Assembly (NCBI GenBank): GCA_016179045.1
Contig: JACOSL010000022.1
Location: forward strand, 1-64,000
Length of the DNA: 64,000 nt
Direction: 5' to 3'
DNA from: Fimbriimonas ginsengisoli
GTDB taxonomy: Bacteria > Armatimonadota > Fimbriimonadia > Fimbriimonadales > Fimbriimonadaceae
Part shown: piece after piece, positions 24,706 through 33,396 of the stretch
Layout: every line of letters starts with the position of its first letter
Numbering within the stretch: the first letter of the stretch is position 1
Notes under the pieces: model-generated
Database searches by the model: none
Told to the model about the DNA's origin: nothing
The model's input: only the letters and a program-made list of their open reading frames with translations
Translations under genes and position numbers: made by a program

Positions 24706-25851
24706 TCAGCCGAGCCGTGCCAGTGCCGCGAGGGTCTCCTCGATGAGATCGTCGGGGTCTTCGAGCCCGACCGAAACGCGCAGCAACGTCGGCGTGATGC
24801 CTTTGGCCAGCCGCTCGTCCTCGGTGAGGGCGGCATGGGACATGGCAGGCGGGTAGCTCACGAGCGTTTCGACTCCGCCAAGGCTCGCGCCCACGCGGAA
24901 AAGCGGCGAGCCTGCGAATAGGCGCTTGGCCTGATCGGGCGTTCCGTCGAGGTCGAAGGCGAGCATGCCGCCGAAGCAGCGCATCTGCCGCTGGGCGATT
25001 TCGTGCTGGGGATGGCTGGGCAAACCCGGATAGTAAACCGCACGCACCTTCGGGTGAGCAGAGAGAGTCTGCGCCAAGACGCGGGCGTTCGAGGCGTGCC
25101 TCTTCATGCGCAGTTCCAGGGTCTTGATCCCGCGCTGAACCAGCCAGCAGTCGAACGGGCCGGGGATGCCGCCCGCCGCCTTGGCGAAGGCGAGCATCTT
25201 CGCGGCTAGATCGGGATCGTTGGTGGCAAGTGCTCCGCCGGTCACGTCGCTGTGGCCGCCGAGGTACTTGGTGGTCGAGTGCATCACCAGGTCGGCGCCC
25301 AGCGCGAGGGGGCTCTGGCCGAAGGGCGTCGCGAACGTGTTGTCCGCCACCGACACGATTCCTAGGCGCTTCGCCTCCTTGGCTAGGCTTGCGATGTCGG
25401 CCAGGCGCAACACGGGGTTGGTGGGCGATTCAAAGATGGCAAGCCGCGAGTTCGGCCGCGCCGCATTCGCGAAGGCTTCGGGATCGCGCGAGTCGAACTC
25501 GGAGACTTCGATGCCTAGCGCGGCCAGGTGCGTATGAGCGTAGAGAAGGGTCCCGCCGTATACGTCCGAGCCAACGAGCAAGTGGTCGCCCGGCCTCAGG
25601 ATCGAGCACGCGGCGGCGATGGCGGCCATCCCGCTCGCAAAGCAGGTGCAGTGCGCGCCGCCTTCGAGCGAGGCAATAGTGGCTTCGAGCGACGCGCGGT
25701 TCGGGTTGCTATAGCGCGTGTACTGAAACTCGGGCGGCTCGTCGATAGCCCCCCATTCGAAGACGGATGTTTGGAAGATCGCCTCGGCGACGGGCCGGGC
25801 ACCCTCGGCCGCTTGGAGGCCGGTGTGAATCGCGCGCGTGGAGAAGCGCAT
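24706..25851 (-). CDS. Cystathionine gamma-synthase/lyase family PLP enzyme
   Basis: A 381-residue enzyme of the Cys/Met-metabolism PLP family. Substrate/PLP features: YTRYSNPNRASLEATIASLEGG (44-65), SGMAAI, SDVYGGT, ESPTNP (141-146), ADNTFATP (169-176) and the Schiff-base Lys195 in HSTTKYLGGHSD. The start at 25851 (MRFSTRAIHTG) is the family's normal beginning; the longer in-frame extension is repeat-derived and rejected. It could be MetB, MetC, cystathionine gamma-lyase or O-acetylhomoserine sulfhydrylase; these cannot be separated by eye. TAACAT lies 5 nt before the ATG. Confidence 0.93.
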   Translation of the reverse strand: MRFSTRAIHTGLQAAEGARPVAEAIFQTSVFEWGAIDEPPEFQYTRYSNPNRASLEATIASLEGGAHCTCFASGMAAIAAACSILRPGDHLLVGSDVYGGTLLYAHTHLAALGIEVSEFDSRDPEAFANAARPNSRLAIFESPTNPVLRLADIASLAKEAKRLGIVSVADNTFATPFGQSPLALGADLVMHSTTKYLGGHSDVTGGALATNDPDLAAKMLAFAKAAGGIPGPFDCWLVQRGIKTLELRMKRHASNARVLAQTLSAHPKVRAVYYPGLPSHPQHEIAQRQMRCFGGMLAFDLDGTPDQAKRLFAGSPLFRVGASLGGVETLVSYPPAMSHAALTEDERLAKGITPTLLRVSVGLEDPDDLIEETLAALARLG

Positions 25852-25856
25852 AACCG

Positions 25857-25862
25857 ATGTTA
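25857..25862 (-). promoter_or_regulatory. Probable -10 box of the Cys/Met PLP enzyme gene
   Basis: TAACAT on the minus strand, 5 nt before ATG 25851. Confidence 0.4.
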
Positions 25863-25883
25863 CTCGCCCAGAGCCTCGGCGTG

Positions 25884-25975
25884 CCTCGGAACCGCCCCCG
25901 CCGCGTCGGACTCGGCGCCCCCCTCCTCCCCCGGGACCGGTCGAGGCAAGAGGGGGAAGGCGGAGGAGGCACATG
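25884..25975. repeat. GC-rich palindromic repeat, left of the small membrane protein gene
   Basis: Contains GGAACCGCCCCCGCC (25888-25902) and a CCTCCTCCCCC...GGGGGAAGGCGGAGGAGG quasi-palindrome. The same 15-mer recurs at 26353-26367 on the other side of the gene. Confidence 0.5.
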
Positions 25976-25987
25976 CCCTCGCCGAGC

Positions 25988-25993
25988 TAAAAT
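25988..25993 (+). promoter_or_regulatory. Probable -10 box
   Basis: TAAAAT, 5 nt before ATG 25999; the most AT-rich hexamer in a very GC-rich stretch. Confidence 0.5.
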
Positions 25994-25998
25994 AGGCT

Positions 25999-26352
25999 AT
26001 GGCGCGCAGGCGATCGCTTTGGCCCAGCTTTGCGAAGTGGGTGCTGATTCCGCTCGCGATTTGGGCTATCGGCTACTTCGCGATTGGGCCGATGGTCGGG
26101 GGCCGCCTAGATGAGCCCGCGACGCGCGTGCTTGGTGGCGACGAGCCTGCTTTTGCCCCCGAGCCGGCCAAGGCAGAGTCGGCCAAGCCCACGAAGGCGG
26201 CCAAGACGCGGAAGTCGAGGAAGTCGAAAGGCCCAGAGGTCGACGTTGTCGCCAAGCGAGAGCCCGCCGCCGAGCCCCCTCCGATGGATGCCGATCCGGT
26301 CATCGTTCCCGCCCTGCCCGACGAGGGCAGCGGCGGTGGCACGGGCAACTAG
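25999..26352 (+). CDS. Small single-pass membrane protein with Lys/Ala/Pro-rich tail
   Basis: A 117-residue protein: short basic N-terminus (MARRRSLWPSF), one hydrophobic helix (about 14-33, WVLIPLAIWAIGYFAIGPMV), then a low-complexity tail rich in Ala, Lys and Pro (AKPTKAAKTRKSRKSK) and acidic residues near the end. N-in/C-out topology is likely. No domain recognised. The gene stands alone, flanked on both sides by copies of a GC-rich palindromic repeat, with its own TAAAAT promoter element. Confidence 0.65.
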   Translation: MARRRSLWPSFAKWVLIPLAIWAIGYFAIGPMVGGRLDEPATRVLGGDEPAFAPEPAKAESAKPTKAAKTRKSRKSKGPEVDVVAKREPAAEPPPMDADPVIVPALPDEGSGGGTGN

Positions 26353-26420
26353 GGAACCGCCCCCGCCTCGCCGGAGCTCGCAGCCCCTCCTCCGGGCTTT
26401 GCCCGCAAGATGGGGCAGGC
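26353..26420. repeat. GC-rich palindromic repeat with CGGGC/GCCCG hairpin
   Basis: Starts with GGAACCGCCCCCGCC, shared with 25888-25902, and ends with the hairpin CGGGC-TTT-GCCCG (26393-26405). It lies between two converging genes and may act as a terminator. Confidence 0.5.
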
Positions 26421-26422
26421 AG

Positions 26423-27181
26423 CTAGATTCCGAAGAATGCCTTAGCCGTACGGGTGGTGGCGCTTTCCACCTCTTCGGGTGTCGTTACGAGAGCTTGGGC
26501 GAGCCCGTCACAGATCAACGACAAGTAGGCCGGGTGGTTTGTCTTGCTTCGATAAGGCACGGGGGGCATGAACGGGCTGTCGGTCTCCAGAACCAGGCGA
26601 TCCAGAGGAACGGCGCGCACCAGCTCGCGCAGGGCCTCCGACTTGGGATAAGTGATCGGCCCATCGACGCCGAGGATCCCGCCCAGGGCCAGGGCCCGCC
26701 TGGCATGGTCGAGGTCGCCCGAAAAGCAGTGAAACAGGTAGCGGCCGGAGCCCCGAGCCTCGAGAACGGTCAGCAGTTCGTCGTACGCCTCTCGGCAATG
26801 AAACACGATGGGCTTGTCGAGCCGGGCGGCCAGGTCGAGCTGGGCGAGCAGCGCCTGCATTTGCATGTCGGGCGGCGTGTCCTTCCAGTGGAAGTCCAGG
26901 CCGATTTCACCGATCGCCACAGCTTTGGGTCGCCGCGCCAGCGCTTCGATTTGGGAGAGCCAGCCCTCGGGCGCTTCACCCGCCGTGTTTGGGTGCATCC
27001 CGACGACGGCATGAACCTCCTCAAAGGAATCGGCCAATCGGAGCGCGGCCTCACTCGACTCGAGATCGATTCCCACGACCACGAGCGCCTCCACTCCGGC
27101 CACCCGGGCCGCCTCGATCTCTGCTGCGGGATCGGGAAAGGCGTCGGGAAAATTGAGGTGGCAGTGAGTGTCGATCAGCAC
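26423..27181 (-). CDS. tatD: TatD-family metal-dependent DNase
   Basis: About 252 residues from GTG 27181 (VLIDTHCHLNF); a TTG at 27205 would add eight residues. It has the TIM-barrel hydrolase metal sites: DTHCHL (His pair), GEIGLDFHW (Glu), KPIVFHCREA (His), YLFHCFSGD (His) and LETDSPFM (Asp). Family members are 3'-5' exonucleases or AP-endonucleases in DNA repair and fragmentation. The start lies 6 nt before the end of the mogA coding sequence, so it is coupled to the molybdopterin genes although functionally unrelated. Confidence 0.95.
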   Translation of the reverse strand: MLIDTHCHLNFPDAFPDPAAEIEAARVAGVEALVVVGIDLESSEAALRLADSFEEVHAVVGMHPNTAGEAPEGWLSQIEALARRPKAVAIGEIGLDFHWKDTPPDMQMQALLAQLDLAARLDKPIVFHCREAYDELLTVLEARGSGRYLFHCFSGDLDHARRALALGGILGVDGPITYPKSEALRELVRAVPLDRLVLETDSPFMPPVPYRSKTNHPAYLSLICDGLAQALVTTPEEVESATTRTAKAFFGI

Positions 27182-27663
27182 GCGCCGGGCTCCGCCACCG
27201 GGCAAGGCTCGCCGGCAAGGCCGGTCAAGATAGGGCCAAGCAGGGGCGCAACGGCCTCAACACCCTGACGGGCGCCGGCCGGCGAGCCGGGCAGGTTGAC
27301 CACGAGGCAATTGCCGAGCACCCCCGCGATCCCGCGCGAAAGGTGGCTGAACGGGGTGTGGTCGAGCCCGCGCAGGCGAATGAGCTCGCTGAGGTTGTCG
27401 GCGCGGCGATCCAGCACATCGGCGGTGGCCTCCGGGGTCAGGTCGCGGGGTCCGAAGCCGGTGCCGCCTGCGGTGAACACCGCTGAGCAGGTTCCGGCAA
27501 GTTCCCTTATCGCCCGGCGGATCGCGGCGGTTTCGTCGGGCACCAGGCGGGTGGCGAAGTCGTCGTAGCCCAGGGCGCGGAGCGCCTCGATGACGGCGGG
27601 GCCGCTCCTATCGGTGTCGCGGGTACGGGTGTCGCTGACGGTTACGACGCCGATCTTCGCCAA
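27175..27663 (-). CDS. Molybdopterin adenylyltransferase (MogA/MoaB family)
   Basis: A 162-residue protein beginning at TTG 27663, chosen because GGAGG lies about 9-13 nt upstream and the sequence then starts AKIGVVTVSDTRTRD, as in the family. Motifs for MPT and nucleotide binding: TAGGTGFGPRDLTPEA (64-79), SRGIAGVLGNCLVVNLPGSPAGARQG (110-134). It adenylylates molybdopterin before molybdenum insertion. The start sits 22 nt inside the moaC coding region, so moaC-mogA-tatD form one operon. It cannot be assigned to MogA versus MoaB with certainty. Confidence 0.93.
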   Translation of the reverse strand: MAKIGVVTVSDTRTRDTDRSGPAVIEALRALGYDDFATRLVPDETAAIRRAIRELAGTCSAVFTAGGTGFGPRDLTPEATADVLDRRADNLSELIRLRGLDHTPFSHLSRGIAGVLGNCLVVNLPGSPAGARQGVEAVAPLLGPILTGLAGEPCPVAEPGAC

Positions 27664-28109
27664 GGGGACTTGCCTCCGGATTTTTCGACGAGCCTCACGC
27701 CATCGATGGTGAGATCGGGATCGACTCCTTTGAGCATGTCGATCAGGGTGACGGCAGCGACCACAACAGCCGTGTACGCCTCCATCTCGACCCCGGTGGG
27801 CGCGGTCGTGAGGGCTTCGGCGGTGACGTGCAGCCCGCCGTCCTCTAGCCGGACTTGCACCGCCAAGTGGCTGAGCGGTACGTTGTGGCACAGGGGGACC
27901 AACTCCGAGCAGCGCTTGCCGCCCTGGATGCCCGCGATCTCGGCGGTCGTGAGAGCATCGCCCTTCGGCAGGTTGCTCAGCGCCTCGCGGTGGGCCGGAA
28001 GCAACCTGACCCAGCCTTCGGCTCGCGCGACCCGTTGGCTGGGCGTCTTGCCGCCGACGTCGACCATGCGCACGCTGCCGTCTGCGGCGATATGGCTCGC
28101 CCCGCTCAT
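27642..28109 (-). CDS. moaC: Cyclic pyranopterin monophosphate synthase accessory protein MoaC
   Basis: A 155-residue protein of expected size. MVDVGGKTPSQRVARAEG (about 15-32), SELVPLCHNVPLSH (about 68-81, where VPLCH...LSH matches the conserved IPLCHPL.LTH) and PTGVEMEAYTAVVVAAVTLIDMLK (about 104-127), with a KSGGKS tail. With MoaA it converts GTP to cPMP in molybdenum cofactor synthesis; moaA is not in the window. TACACT lies 6 nt before the ATG. Confidence 0.95.
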   Translation of the reverse strand: MSGASHIAADGSVRMVDVGGKTPSQRVARAEGWVRLLPAHREALSNLPKGDALTTAEIAGIQGGKRCSELVPLCHNVPLSHLAVQVRLEDGGLHVTAEALTTAPTGVEMEAYTAVVVAAVTLIDMLKGVDPDLTIDGVRLVEKSGGKSPWRRSAS

Positions 28110-28115
28110 GCAGGG

Positions 28116-28121
28116 AGTGTA
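28116..28121 (-). promoter_or_regulatory. Probable -10 box of moaC-mogA-tatD
   Basis: TACACT on the minus strand, 6 nt before the moaC ATG and 8 nt after the priA stop. Confidence 0.45.
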
Positions 28122-28128
28122 CTTGCGC

Positions 28129-30549
28129 TTAGAGCATCGACTGGGGATCGACGTCGATCAGAACGTGGACACCTTTGGGCGCGAAATCGGCCAGCGCCGC
28201 CCCCACAGGCTCGACCGAGGCCGACGGCGGCAGTTTTAGCAAGACGTGGCGTCGCCACCGGTTTTGCAGGCGTTCTAGCGCACATTCCACTGGGCCGAGA
28301 ACTTCGACCCCTTCGAGGGCGGACAACAGGGCGGCAGCCTCTTGCGACGCGCGCCCTACGTCTTCGCGCGATGGTCCGCTCAGGATCACGTTCACGAGGC
28401 GTCGGTAGGGCGGATAGCCCGCCTCTTCGCGCTCGGCGCGGACGGCCTCGTAGAAGCCGAGGAAATCGTGGCGGCGAGCCGCGTCGATCGCGACGTGGTC
28501 GGGGTTGAAGGTCTGAAACAGCACGAGGCCGGGCGCCTTGCCCCGCCCCGCGCGTCCGGCCACCTGCGATAGCAGCTGAAACGTGCGCTCGGAGGCGCGA
28601 AAATCAGGCAAGTTGAGGGACACGTCCGCCGCGATCACGCCGACGAGCGTCACTTTGGGGAAGTCGAGTCCCTTCGCCACCATCTGAGTGCCGACGAGCA
28701 CGTCGAGGCTGCCCGATCGGAACCCGGCAAGGATCTCTTCTAGCGCGCCCCGCCGGCGGGCCACGTCGCGATCCAGTCGTGCCACCCGCGCTTTGGGAAA
28801 TGCCAAGCGCACCGCCTCTTCCACCTTCTCTGTGCCAATGCCGAGGGGGCTGATCTTGTGGCCCCCGCATTGGGGGCACTTGGTCGGAATCGGCGCGGAA
28901 TGGCCGCAGTGATGGCAGCGCAGCCTCATGATGCGACGGTGATAGGAGAGCGACACCGCGCAGCGGGGGCAGAGTGCTCGGTATCCACAGTCGCGGCAAA
29001 TGAGAAAGGGCGCGTAGGCCCGACGGTTGAGGAAGAAGATGGCCTGCTCATCACGATCGAGGGTCGTTTGCAGCCGTTCGGAGAGCTCATCGGTAAGGAT
29101 CGCGGGATGGCCCGCTCTATAGCCCTCGGTTAGATCGCGGACGTGAACCTCGGGCAGGCGCGCATCGGCTGCTCGCTCGGGAAGCGACAGCAGGGTTAGG
29201 CGCTCATGCTCGGCTTCGTAGAAGCTCTCGATGCTTGGCGTGGCCGAACCGAGCACGTATGGACAACCGTGGCGCTTGGCGAGGAATTCGGCCAGACGAC
29301 GCGCGTGATACCGGGGGGCCGACTCCTGCTTGTAGCTCGACTCGTGCTCCTCGTCCAGCACGATGAGGCCAAGGTTCGCAAGCGGCGCGAAGAGCGCGCT
29401 ACGAGCCCCCAGCACGACGGGCGCGTCGCCGGAATGAACGCGCAGGTAGTTGTGAAGGCGCTCGACCGGGGGCAGTTCGCTGTGCAGAACCGCCACGCGA
29501 CGCCCGAAACGCTCGCGCAATGAGGAAATGGCCTGGGTGGCGAGGGCGATTTCGGGGACCAAGTACAGCACCTGGCGCCCGGCGCGCAGAGCCTCGGCGG
29601 CTGCCCTAAGGTACACCTCGGTCTTGCCGCTGCCGGTCACGCCAAAGAGCAGGAAGCCCCTTGGTTCCCGATTGGCGATGCTCTCAACCACCGCGTCGAT
29701 CGCCAATTGCTGGTGACGGTTGGGGGTTGGCGGCTTGTAACCCGGCTTGGGGTCGTGTTCGACCTGCTCGAGCAACCCGGCCTCGATTAGCGCCCGCACA
29801 GTTGTGTCGGTCACCCCGCTGAGAGCCTTGATTTCTCCTGCCGTGAGCCGCGCATCCTCCGCCGCCTGCAGCCGCATGATCGTGAGGGCTTGAGCTGGCT
29901 TGCGCTTGCTTTCGCCGGCAAGAAACCGCTCGATTTGGCCTTCGTCGGAGGTCAGACGGAACAATCGTTCCTCGGTGCCTTTCGATGGCGATGGAGGCAG
30001 CAGGAGGGTCTGCTCGGCTATCCCTGCCTCTTGCAGCTGCTTGAGCGCCTTCAGGATGCCTGCAGGCAAGGGCTTGCGCTTCGGGGGACGAAACGTGCCA
30101 CCGCCTTCGCGCAATGAGCGTAGGACTTCGTCCTGCACCGGCGACTCGCCGCGCGCATCGGCGCGCAGCAGCCGCCAACCTTTCGTCAACCGATCGCGGA
30201 CGCCGGGGGGAGCGGCTGCGGAGAGCGCGACCGGGAGAGGGCAGAGGGTCTCAGTCGCCACGAAGCGAACTAGATCGAGGGTGGGACGTGGCAGCCCGAG
30301 ACCCTCGACCCGGCCCAAGACGCCCTTAAGCCCGGCAATCGGGAATCCAAGGCGATCTTCGGCCGCTTCGTACAGGTCCGCGACGAAGCCAAGGGTAGAG
30401 CGTGGACCCAGTGGCACGAAGACGGCGTCGCCCAGGCTGAGAGAAGGCTCGGCCCGATAGGTGTAAATGGCCTCGCGCCCGGCGGAGCGCGCATCGATCA
30501 CCACGTCCGCAACCCACGCGGTCTTAGCCACTGGTTCAGCCGTCTTCAA
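28129..30549 (-). CDS. priA: Primosomal replication restart helicase PriA
   Basis: An 806-residue superfamily 2 helicase. The N-terminal DNA-binding part is about 1-250; Walker A is GVTGSGKTEVY near residue 300; the DEEH box is in LIVLDEEHESSYKQ. The zinc module has eight Cys in CRDCGYRALCPRCAVSL and RCHHCGH...KCPQCGG. Helicase motifs V-VI are VGTQMVAKGLDFP and QVAGRAGRG. It reloads the replisome at stalled forks. The only plausible start is TTG 30549, with TACGCT 9 nt upstream. The fused MFS/spermidine synthase gene ends 24 nt upstream. Confidence 0.96.
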   Translation of the reverse strand: MKTAEPVAKTAWVADVVIDARSAGREAIYTYRAEPSLSLGDAVFVPLGPRSTLGFVADLYEAAEDRLGFPIAGLKGVLGRVEGLGLPRPTLDLVRFVATETLCPLPVALSAAAPPGVRDRLTKGWRLLRADARGESPVQDEVLRSLREGGGTFRPPKRKPLPAGILKALKQLQEAGIAEQTLLLPPSPSKGTEERLFRLTSDEGQIERFLAGESKRKPAQALTIMRLQAAEDARLTAGEIKALSGVTDTTVRALIEAGLLEQVEHDPKPGYKPPTPNRHQQLAIDAVVESIANREPRGFLLFGVTGSGKTEVYLRAAAEALRAGRQVLYLVPEIALATQAISSLRERFGRRVAVLHSELPPVERLHNYLRVHSGDAPVVLGARSALFAPLANLGLIVLDEEHESSYKQESAPRYHARRLAEFLAKRHGCPYVLGSATPSIESFYEAEHERLTLLSLPERAADARLPEVHVRDLTEGYRAGHPAILTDELSERLQTTLDRDEQAIFFLNRRAYAPFLICRDCGYRALCPRCAVSLSYHRRIMRLRCHHCGHSAPIPTKCPQCGGHKISPLGIGTEKVEEAVRLAFPKARVARLDRDVARRRGALEEILAGFRSGSLDVLVGTQMVAKGLDFPKVTLVGVIAADVSLNLPDFRASERTFQLLSQVAGRAGRGKAPGLVLFQTFNPDHVAIDAARRHDFLGFYEAVRAEREEAGYPPYRRLVNVILSGPSREDVGRASQEAAALLSALEGVEVLGPVECALERLQNRWRRHVLLKLPPSASVEPVGAALADFAPKGVHVLIDVDPQSML

Positions 30550-30558
30550 GCAGAGCCC

Positions 30559-30564
30559 AGCGTA
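30559..30564 (-). promoter_or_regulatory. Possible -10 box of priA
   Basis: TACGCT on the minus strand, 9 nt before the TTG start. Confidence 0.35.
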
Positions 30565-30573
30565 CTCAAGAGT

Positions 30574-32805
30574 TCAGTGCTTCTGATCGAAGCGGAGCGA
30601 TACGAGGATGTTGGAGTAGTCGTCGGTCCAGGCGCGAATCCCCGGCTCGGTCTTCGCGACGCGCCAGTCGGGATCGGTGGCGAGCGGCTTGAGGGCATCC
30701 CAACTCCTGGCGACCATGACGTAGATGGAGGCGCTCTCCATGTTTGCCTTGCGCAATGGCGTGAGTCCGAGGTCTTCGCACGTTAGCGCGACTGCGCCGA
30801 TGTCCCGAGCGATGGCGGCAACCTCGGGCTCCAGGCGCAGATATCGGTTCGAGATATGTACGGACAGGATGCCGTCGGGGCGCAGCTTCGAAAGGTACAT
30901 GCGAACAGCCTCTTCGGTCATCAGGTGGACGGGAACCGCATCGGAGGAAAAGGCGTCCAGGGCGATGAGCCCGTAATTACCCTGCGACGAGGCGAGACGG
31001 AGGCGGGCATCTCCGAGAATGACCTTCACGTTGGCCGGACAGTCCCGCAGGTAGGTGAACAGCCTCGGGTCGCGCGCCATGCGCTCGATGCTCGAATCGA
31101 TCTCGTAAATGTCGAGGTTGCTGCCTGGGCGAGCGAAAGCAGTCAACGTTCCCGCGCCAAGGCCCACGATGGCGTACTGGTCGAAGCGACCCGTCGGCCC
31201 GAACTGCGTCCAAATGCGGCCCATCCCGCTCCGCTTGCCGTAATAGGTGATCGGCCGCCTCGATAGGATGGGGTCGGTGAACTGGGCTCCGTGCAGGGTC
31301 GTGCCATGAACAAGTCGGTGCGTGCCCTGCCAAGAGGTGACCACGTGCACTCCAAAGAAGTTTCGTTGAGCCAGCAGCAGCGTTTCCTCGGGCTTCAGCG
31401 TGGTCGCCATGCCAAGCGCGGCCATGGCGGCGGCAAAGGTCAGGGCATAGCGAATCGGCCTCAAGACGACCACGAATAGGCCGACAGCGCCGATCCATGC
31501 CCAAAGGTCAAGTTGGCCCAAGGACGCAATCTTGAGCGGCCCGCCGCCGATTCCGTTAAGGGCGGAGAATGCGGCGACGCCGACCAGCACGGGCCAAACC
31601 ACGTCCAGCACGAGCGACCGCCTCGGGCGGGCAGCGAGTCCGATCGCGACGAGGCACGCGGCGAGGGCGACGGGATACTCGGAGAGGCTGACGAAGGTCA
31701 GCGGAGCTACGATGGCAGCGAAAAAGCCACCCAAGACTCCGCCAAGCGAAATCCAAAGATAGAACTCGGTTAAGTGGGTCGGCGAAGGGCGGCTCCGACC
31801 GACTTCGCTGTGGCATCCCAACATGACCACGAAGGCGCAGATCAAGTGCATCGGCACGATGACCGAGATGGGGCCCGATCGATCGAAGCCGAACGCGAAG
31901 GCGGGTAGGGCCGCCGCCATCAGGGCGAAGATCCGAGTCGCGGTTGGGCTCAGCCAGGGGCGGTCGGCGAAGGCGATGATGTAGGTGATCAGATAAAGGG
32001 AGAGGGGTGCAACCCAGAGGAGCGGGATAGGCGCAACATTGGTCGTGAGGTAGCCGGTCACCCCTAAGAGCAAAGCGCTGGGGCCGGCGGTAAGAAATAT
32101 CCAAAGCAGCCGGCGACGCCAAGTCGGGGCGACATCATCTGCGATGGGTGCCGATTCGATCGCCGCATTGCCTGCTGACTGTGGAACTCGGTTGAGAGCG
32201 ATAGCGCAGGCCAGAACCAGGCCGGTCAGCGCGACATAACCGTAGCTCCAATAGCGGCTTTGCTCGTCGAGGCGGTAGAGCCGCTCAAACCACGATGGGT
32301 AGCCGATGAGGGCGACCATGCTCGCGAGATTGCTCGCTTGGTAGAGGAAATATGGGTTGAGCGCTCGCGGGTGGTTCGTCTGGCTAAACCAGCGTTGAAG
32401 GGTGGGGGCCCCCGCCGAAATCGCAAAGAAAGGCAAGCCCACGCCTGCCAGCAGCATGAGCAGGAGCATCGGCAGGGGCTGGGCAAGCACGCCGTGCGGA
32501 TTCGTCGCTAAGGCGGACTCATAGACCGAGCGGAGCTTTTCGGGCATGCCGATCGGTAGCACGAGCAGCCCGATGCCGAGCACGCCGACGTGCAGCCAGG
32601 CTTGGCGCCGCGCGCCCAGTTTTCGGATGGAGAGGTGGGCATAAAGATAGCCCAGCAGCAAGATCAGTTGGAAGAACAGCAGCGAGGTGTTCCAGACCAG
32701 AGGCGAGCCGCCAAAGGTGGGCAGAAGCCGCTTGGCGATCAGCGGTTGAACCAAAAACAGGAGACCCGAGCCGAGAAAGATGGTGGCTGTGAAGAGCCAA
32801 CGCAT
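30574..32805 (-). CDS. Fused MFS transporter / spermidine synthase-like protein
   Basis: A 743-residue protein. Residues 1 to about 490 form some 12-14 hydrophobic helices, beginning MRWLFTATIFLGSGLLFLVQPLIAKRLLP, the standard opening of this family. The C-terminal about 220 residues are a Rossmann methyltransferase-like aminopropyltransferase domain: GLGAGTL (SAM-type glycine loop), DIYEIDSSIERMA (acidic strand-2 end), ILGDARLRL, and LIALDAFSSDAVPVHLMT. Such fusions are widespread, but their polyamine synthase activity is unproven. Inner membrane, with the synthase domain on the cytoplasmic side. Confidence 0.9.
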   Translation of the reverse strand: MRWLFTATIFLGSGLLFLVQPLIAKRLLPTFGGSPLVWNTSLLFFQLILLLGYLYAHLSIRKLGARRQAWLHVGVLGIGLLVLPIGMPEKLRSVYESALATNPHGVLAQPLPMLLLMLLAGVGLPFFAISAGAPTLQRWFSQTNHPRALNPYFLYQASNLASMVALIGYPSWFERLYRLDEQSRYWSYGYVALTGLVLACAIALNRVPQSAGNAAIESAPIADDVAPTWRRRLLWIFLTAGPSALLLGVTGYLTTNVAPIPLLWVAPLSLYLITYIIAFADRPWLSPTATRIFALMAAALPAFAFGFDRSGPISVIVPMHLICAFVVMLGCHSEVGRSRPSPTHLTEFYLWISLGGVLGGFFAAIVAPLTFVSLSEYPVALAACLVAIGLAARPRRSLVLDVVWPVLVGVAAFSALNGIGGGPLKIASLGQLDLWAWIGAVGLFVVVLRPIRYALTFAAAMAALGMATTLKPEETLLLAQRNFFGVHVVTSWQGTHRLVHGTTLHGAQFTDPILSRRPITYYGKRSGMGRIWTQFGPTGRFDQYAIVGLGAGTLTAFARPGSNLDIYEIDSSIERMARDPRLFTYLRDCPANVKVILGDARLRLASSQGNYGLIALDAFSSDAVPVHLMTEEAVRMYLSKLRPDGILSVHISNRYLRLEPEVAAIARDIGAVALTCEDLGLTPLRKANMESASIYVMVARSWDALKPLATDPDWRVAKTEPGIRAWTDDYSNILVSLRFDQKH

Positions 32806-32866
32806 GGCGGGTTAGCGCGGGAAAAGCCATCTTATCCCATGCCGGGGCGTCGTCGCATAAGTAGGG

Positions 32867-33367
32867 TCAGCTCTTCTTGTCGAGCTTCTTCAGGATTTCG
32901 CCCTGCTTCAGACCTGCTTTCTCGGCGAGGGCGACCAGCACCTCGTTTTGCTGCTCGAGGTGGTGGAGGATGCGCTGCACCTCCTCTTCGGCCTTGACGT
33001 TGATTTCAAAGTCGCTTTCCGCCCGTCGCTCGGAATGCCTGCCCTGCAAGTTCTGGCCCACCATGATCAGCGGCATCAGAAGAATCTGAATCACGTTGCT
33101 TATCAGCAAATAGGCCACGAAAGCGGGGAACGGGTCGAACGACTTGAGGCCGACGCTCGGGAGCTCGGAGGCGATGATGTTGTATCCGCACCAGATCACC
33201 GTCCAGGTGAGGATGATGAGAAAGAAGCCCATGGTGCCGACGCGGTCGGTGATCACCATCGCCAGCCTTTCCAGTCCGCTGAGGTTCTCTTTGTGCTCTT
33301 TGTTGACGTTGCGCACGGCAGTGTGTTCTTGGTTGTTCATATCGCTTGAGACGAGCCGGGAGGGCAA
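32867..33367 (-). CDS. DUF1003 membrane protein
   Basis: A 166-residue protein (157 if started at ATG 33340). DUF1003 pattern: an acidic/basic N-terminus (NVNKEHKENLSGLERLAMVITDRVGTMGFF), two hydrophobic helices (GFFLIILTWTVIWCGYN, and PAFVAYLLISNVIQILLMPLIMVGQNLQ) and a C-terminal helical tail (EEEVQRILHHLEQQNEVLVAL). Function unknown; sometimes annotated as cyclic-nucleotide-binding-protein-like. TTG 33367 is the preferred start because TACCTT lies 8 nt upstream. Divergent from alaS across a 29-bp gap with overlapping -10 boxes. Confidence 0.88.
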   Translation of the reverse strand: MPSRLVSSDMNNQEHTAVRNVNKEHKENLSGLERLAMVITDRVGTMGFFLIILTWTVIWCGYNIIASELPSVGLKSFDPFPAFVAYLLISNVIQILLMPLIMVGQNLQGRHSERRAESDFEINVKAEEEVQRILHHLEQQNEVLVALAEKAGLKQGEILKKLDKKS

Positions 33368-33375
33368 CGGGTGGC

Positions 33376-33385
33376 AAGGTACCCT
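33376..33385. promoter_or_regulatory. Overlapping divergent -10 boxes (DUF1003 gene / alaS)
   Basis: The AAGGTACCCT core gives TACCCT (33380-33385) for alaS, 11 nt before its ATG, and TACCTT (reverse of 33376-33381) for the DUF1003 gene, 8 nt before its TTG. The two hexamers share two base pairs at a GGTACC palindrome. Confidence 0.4.
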
Positions 33386-33396
33386 TTGAGCCTGCG

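Noticed and set aside
25852-25974. N-terminal extension of the Cys/Met PLP enzyme
   Set aside because: It is Gly/Arg-rich and derived from the palindromic repeat; the family start and a -10-like box support 25851.
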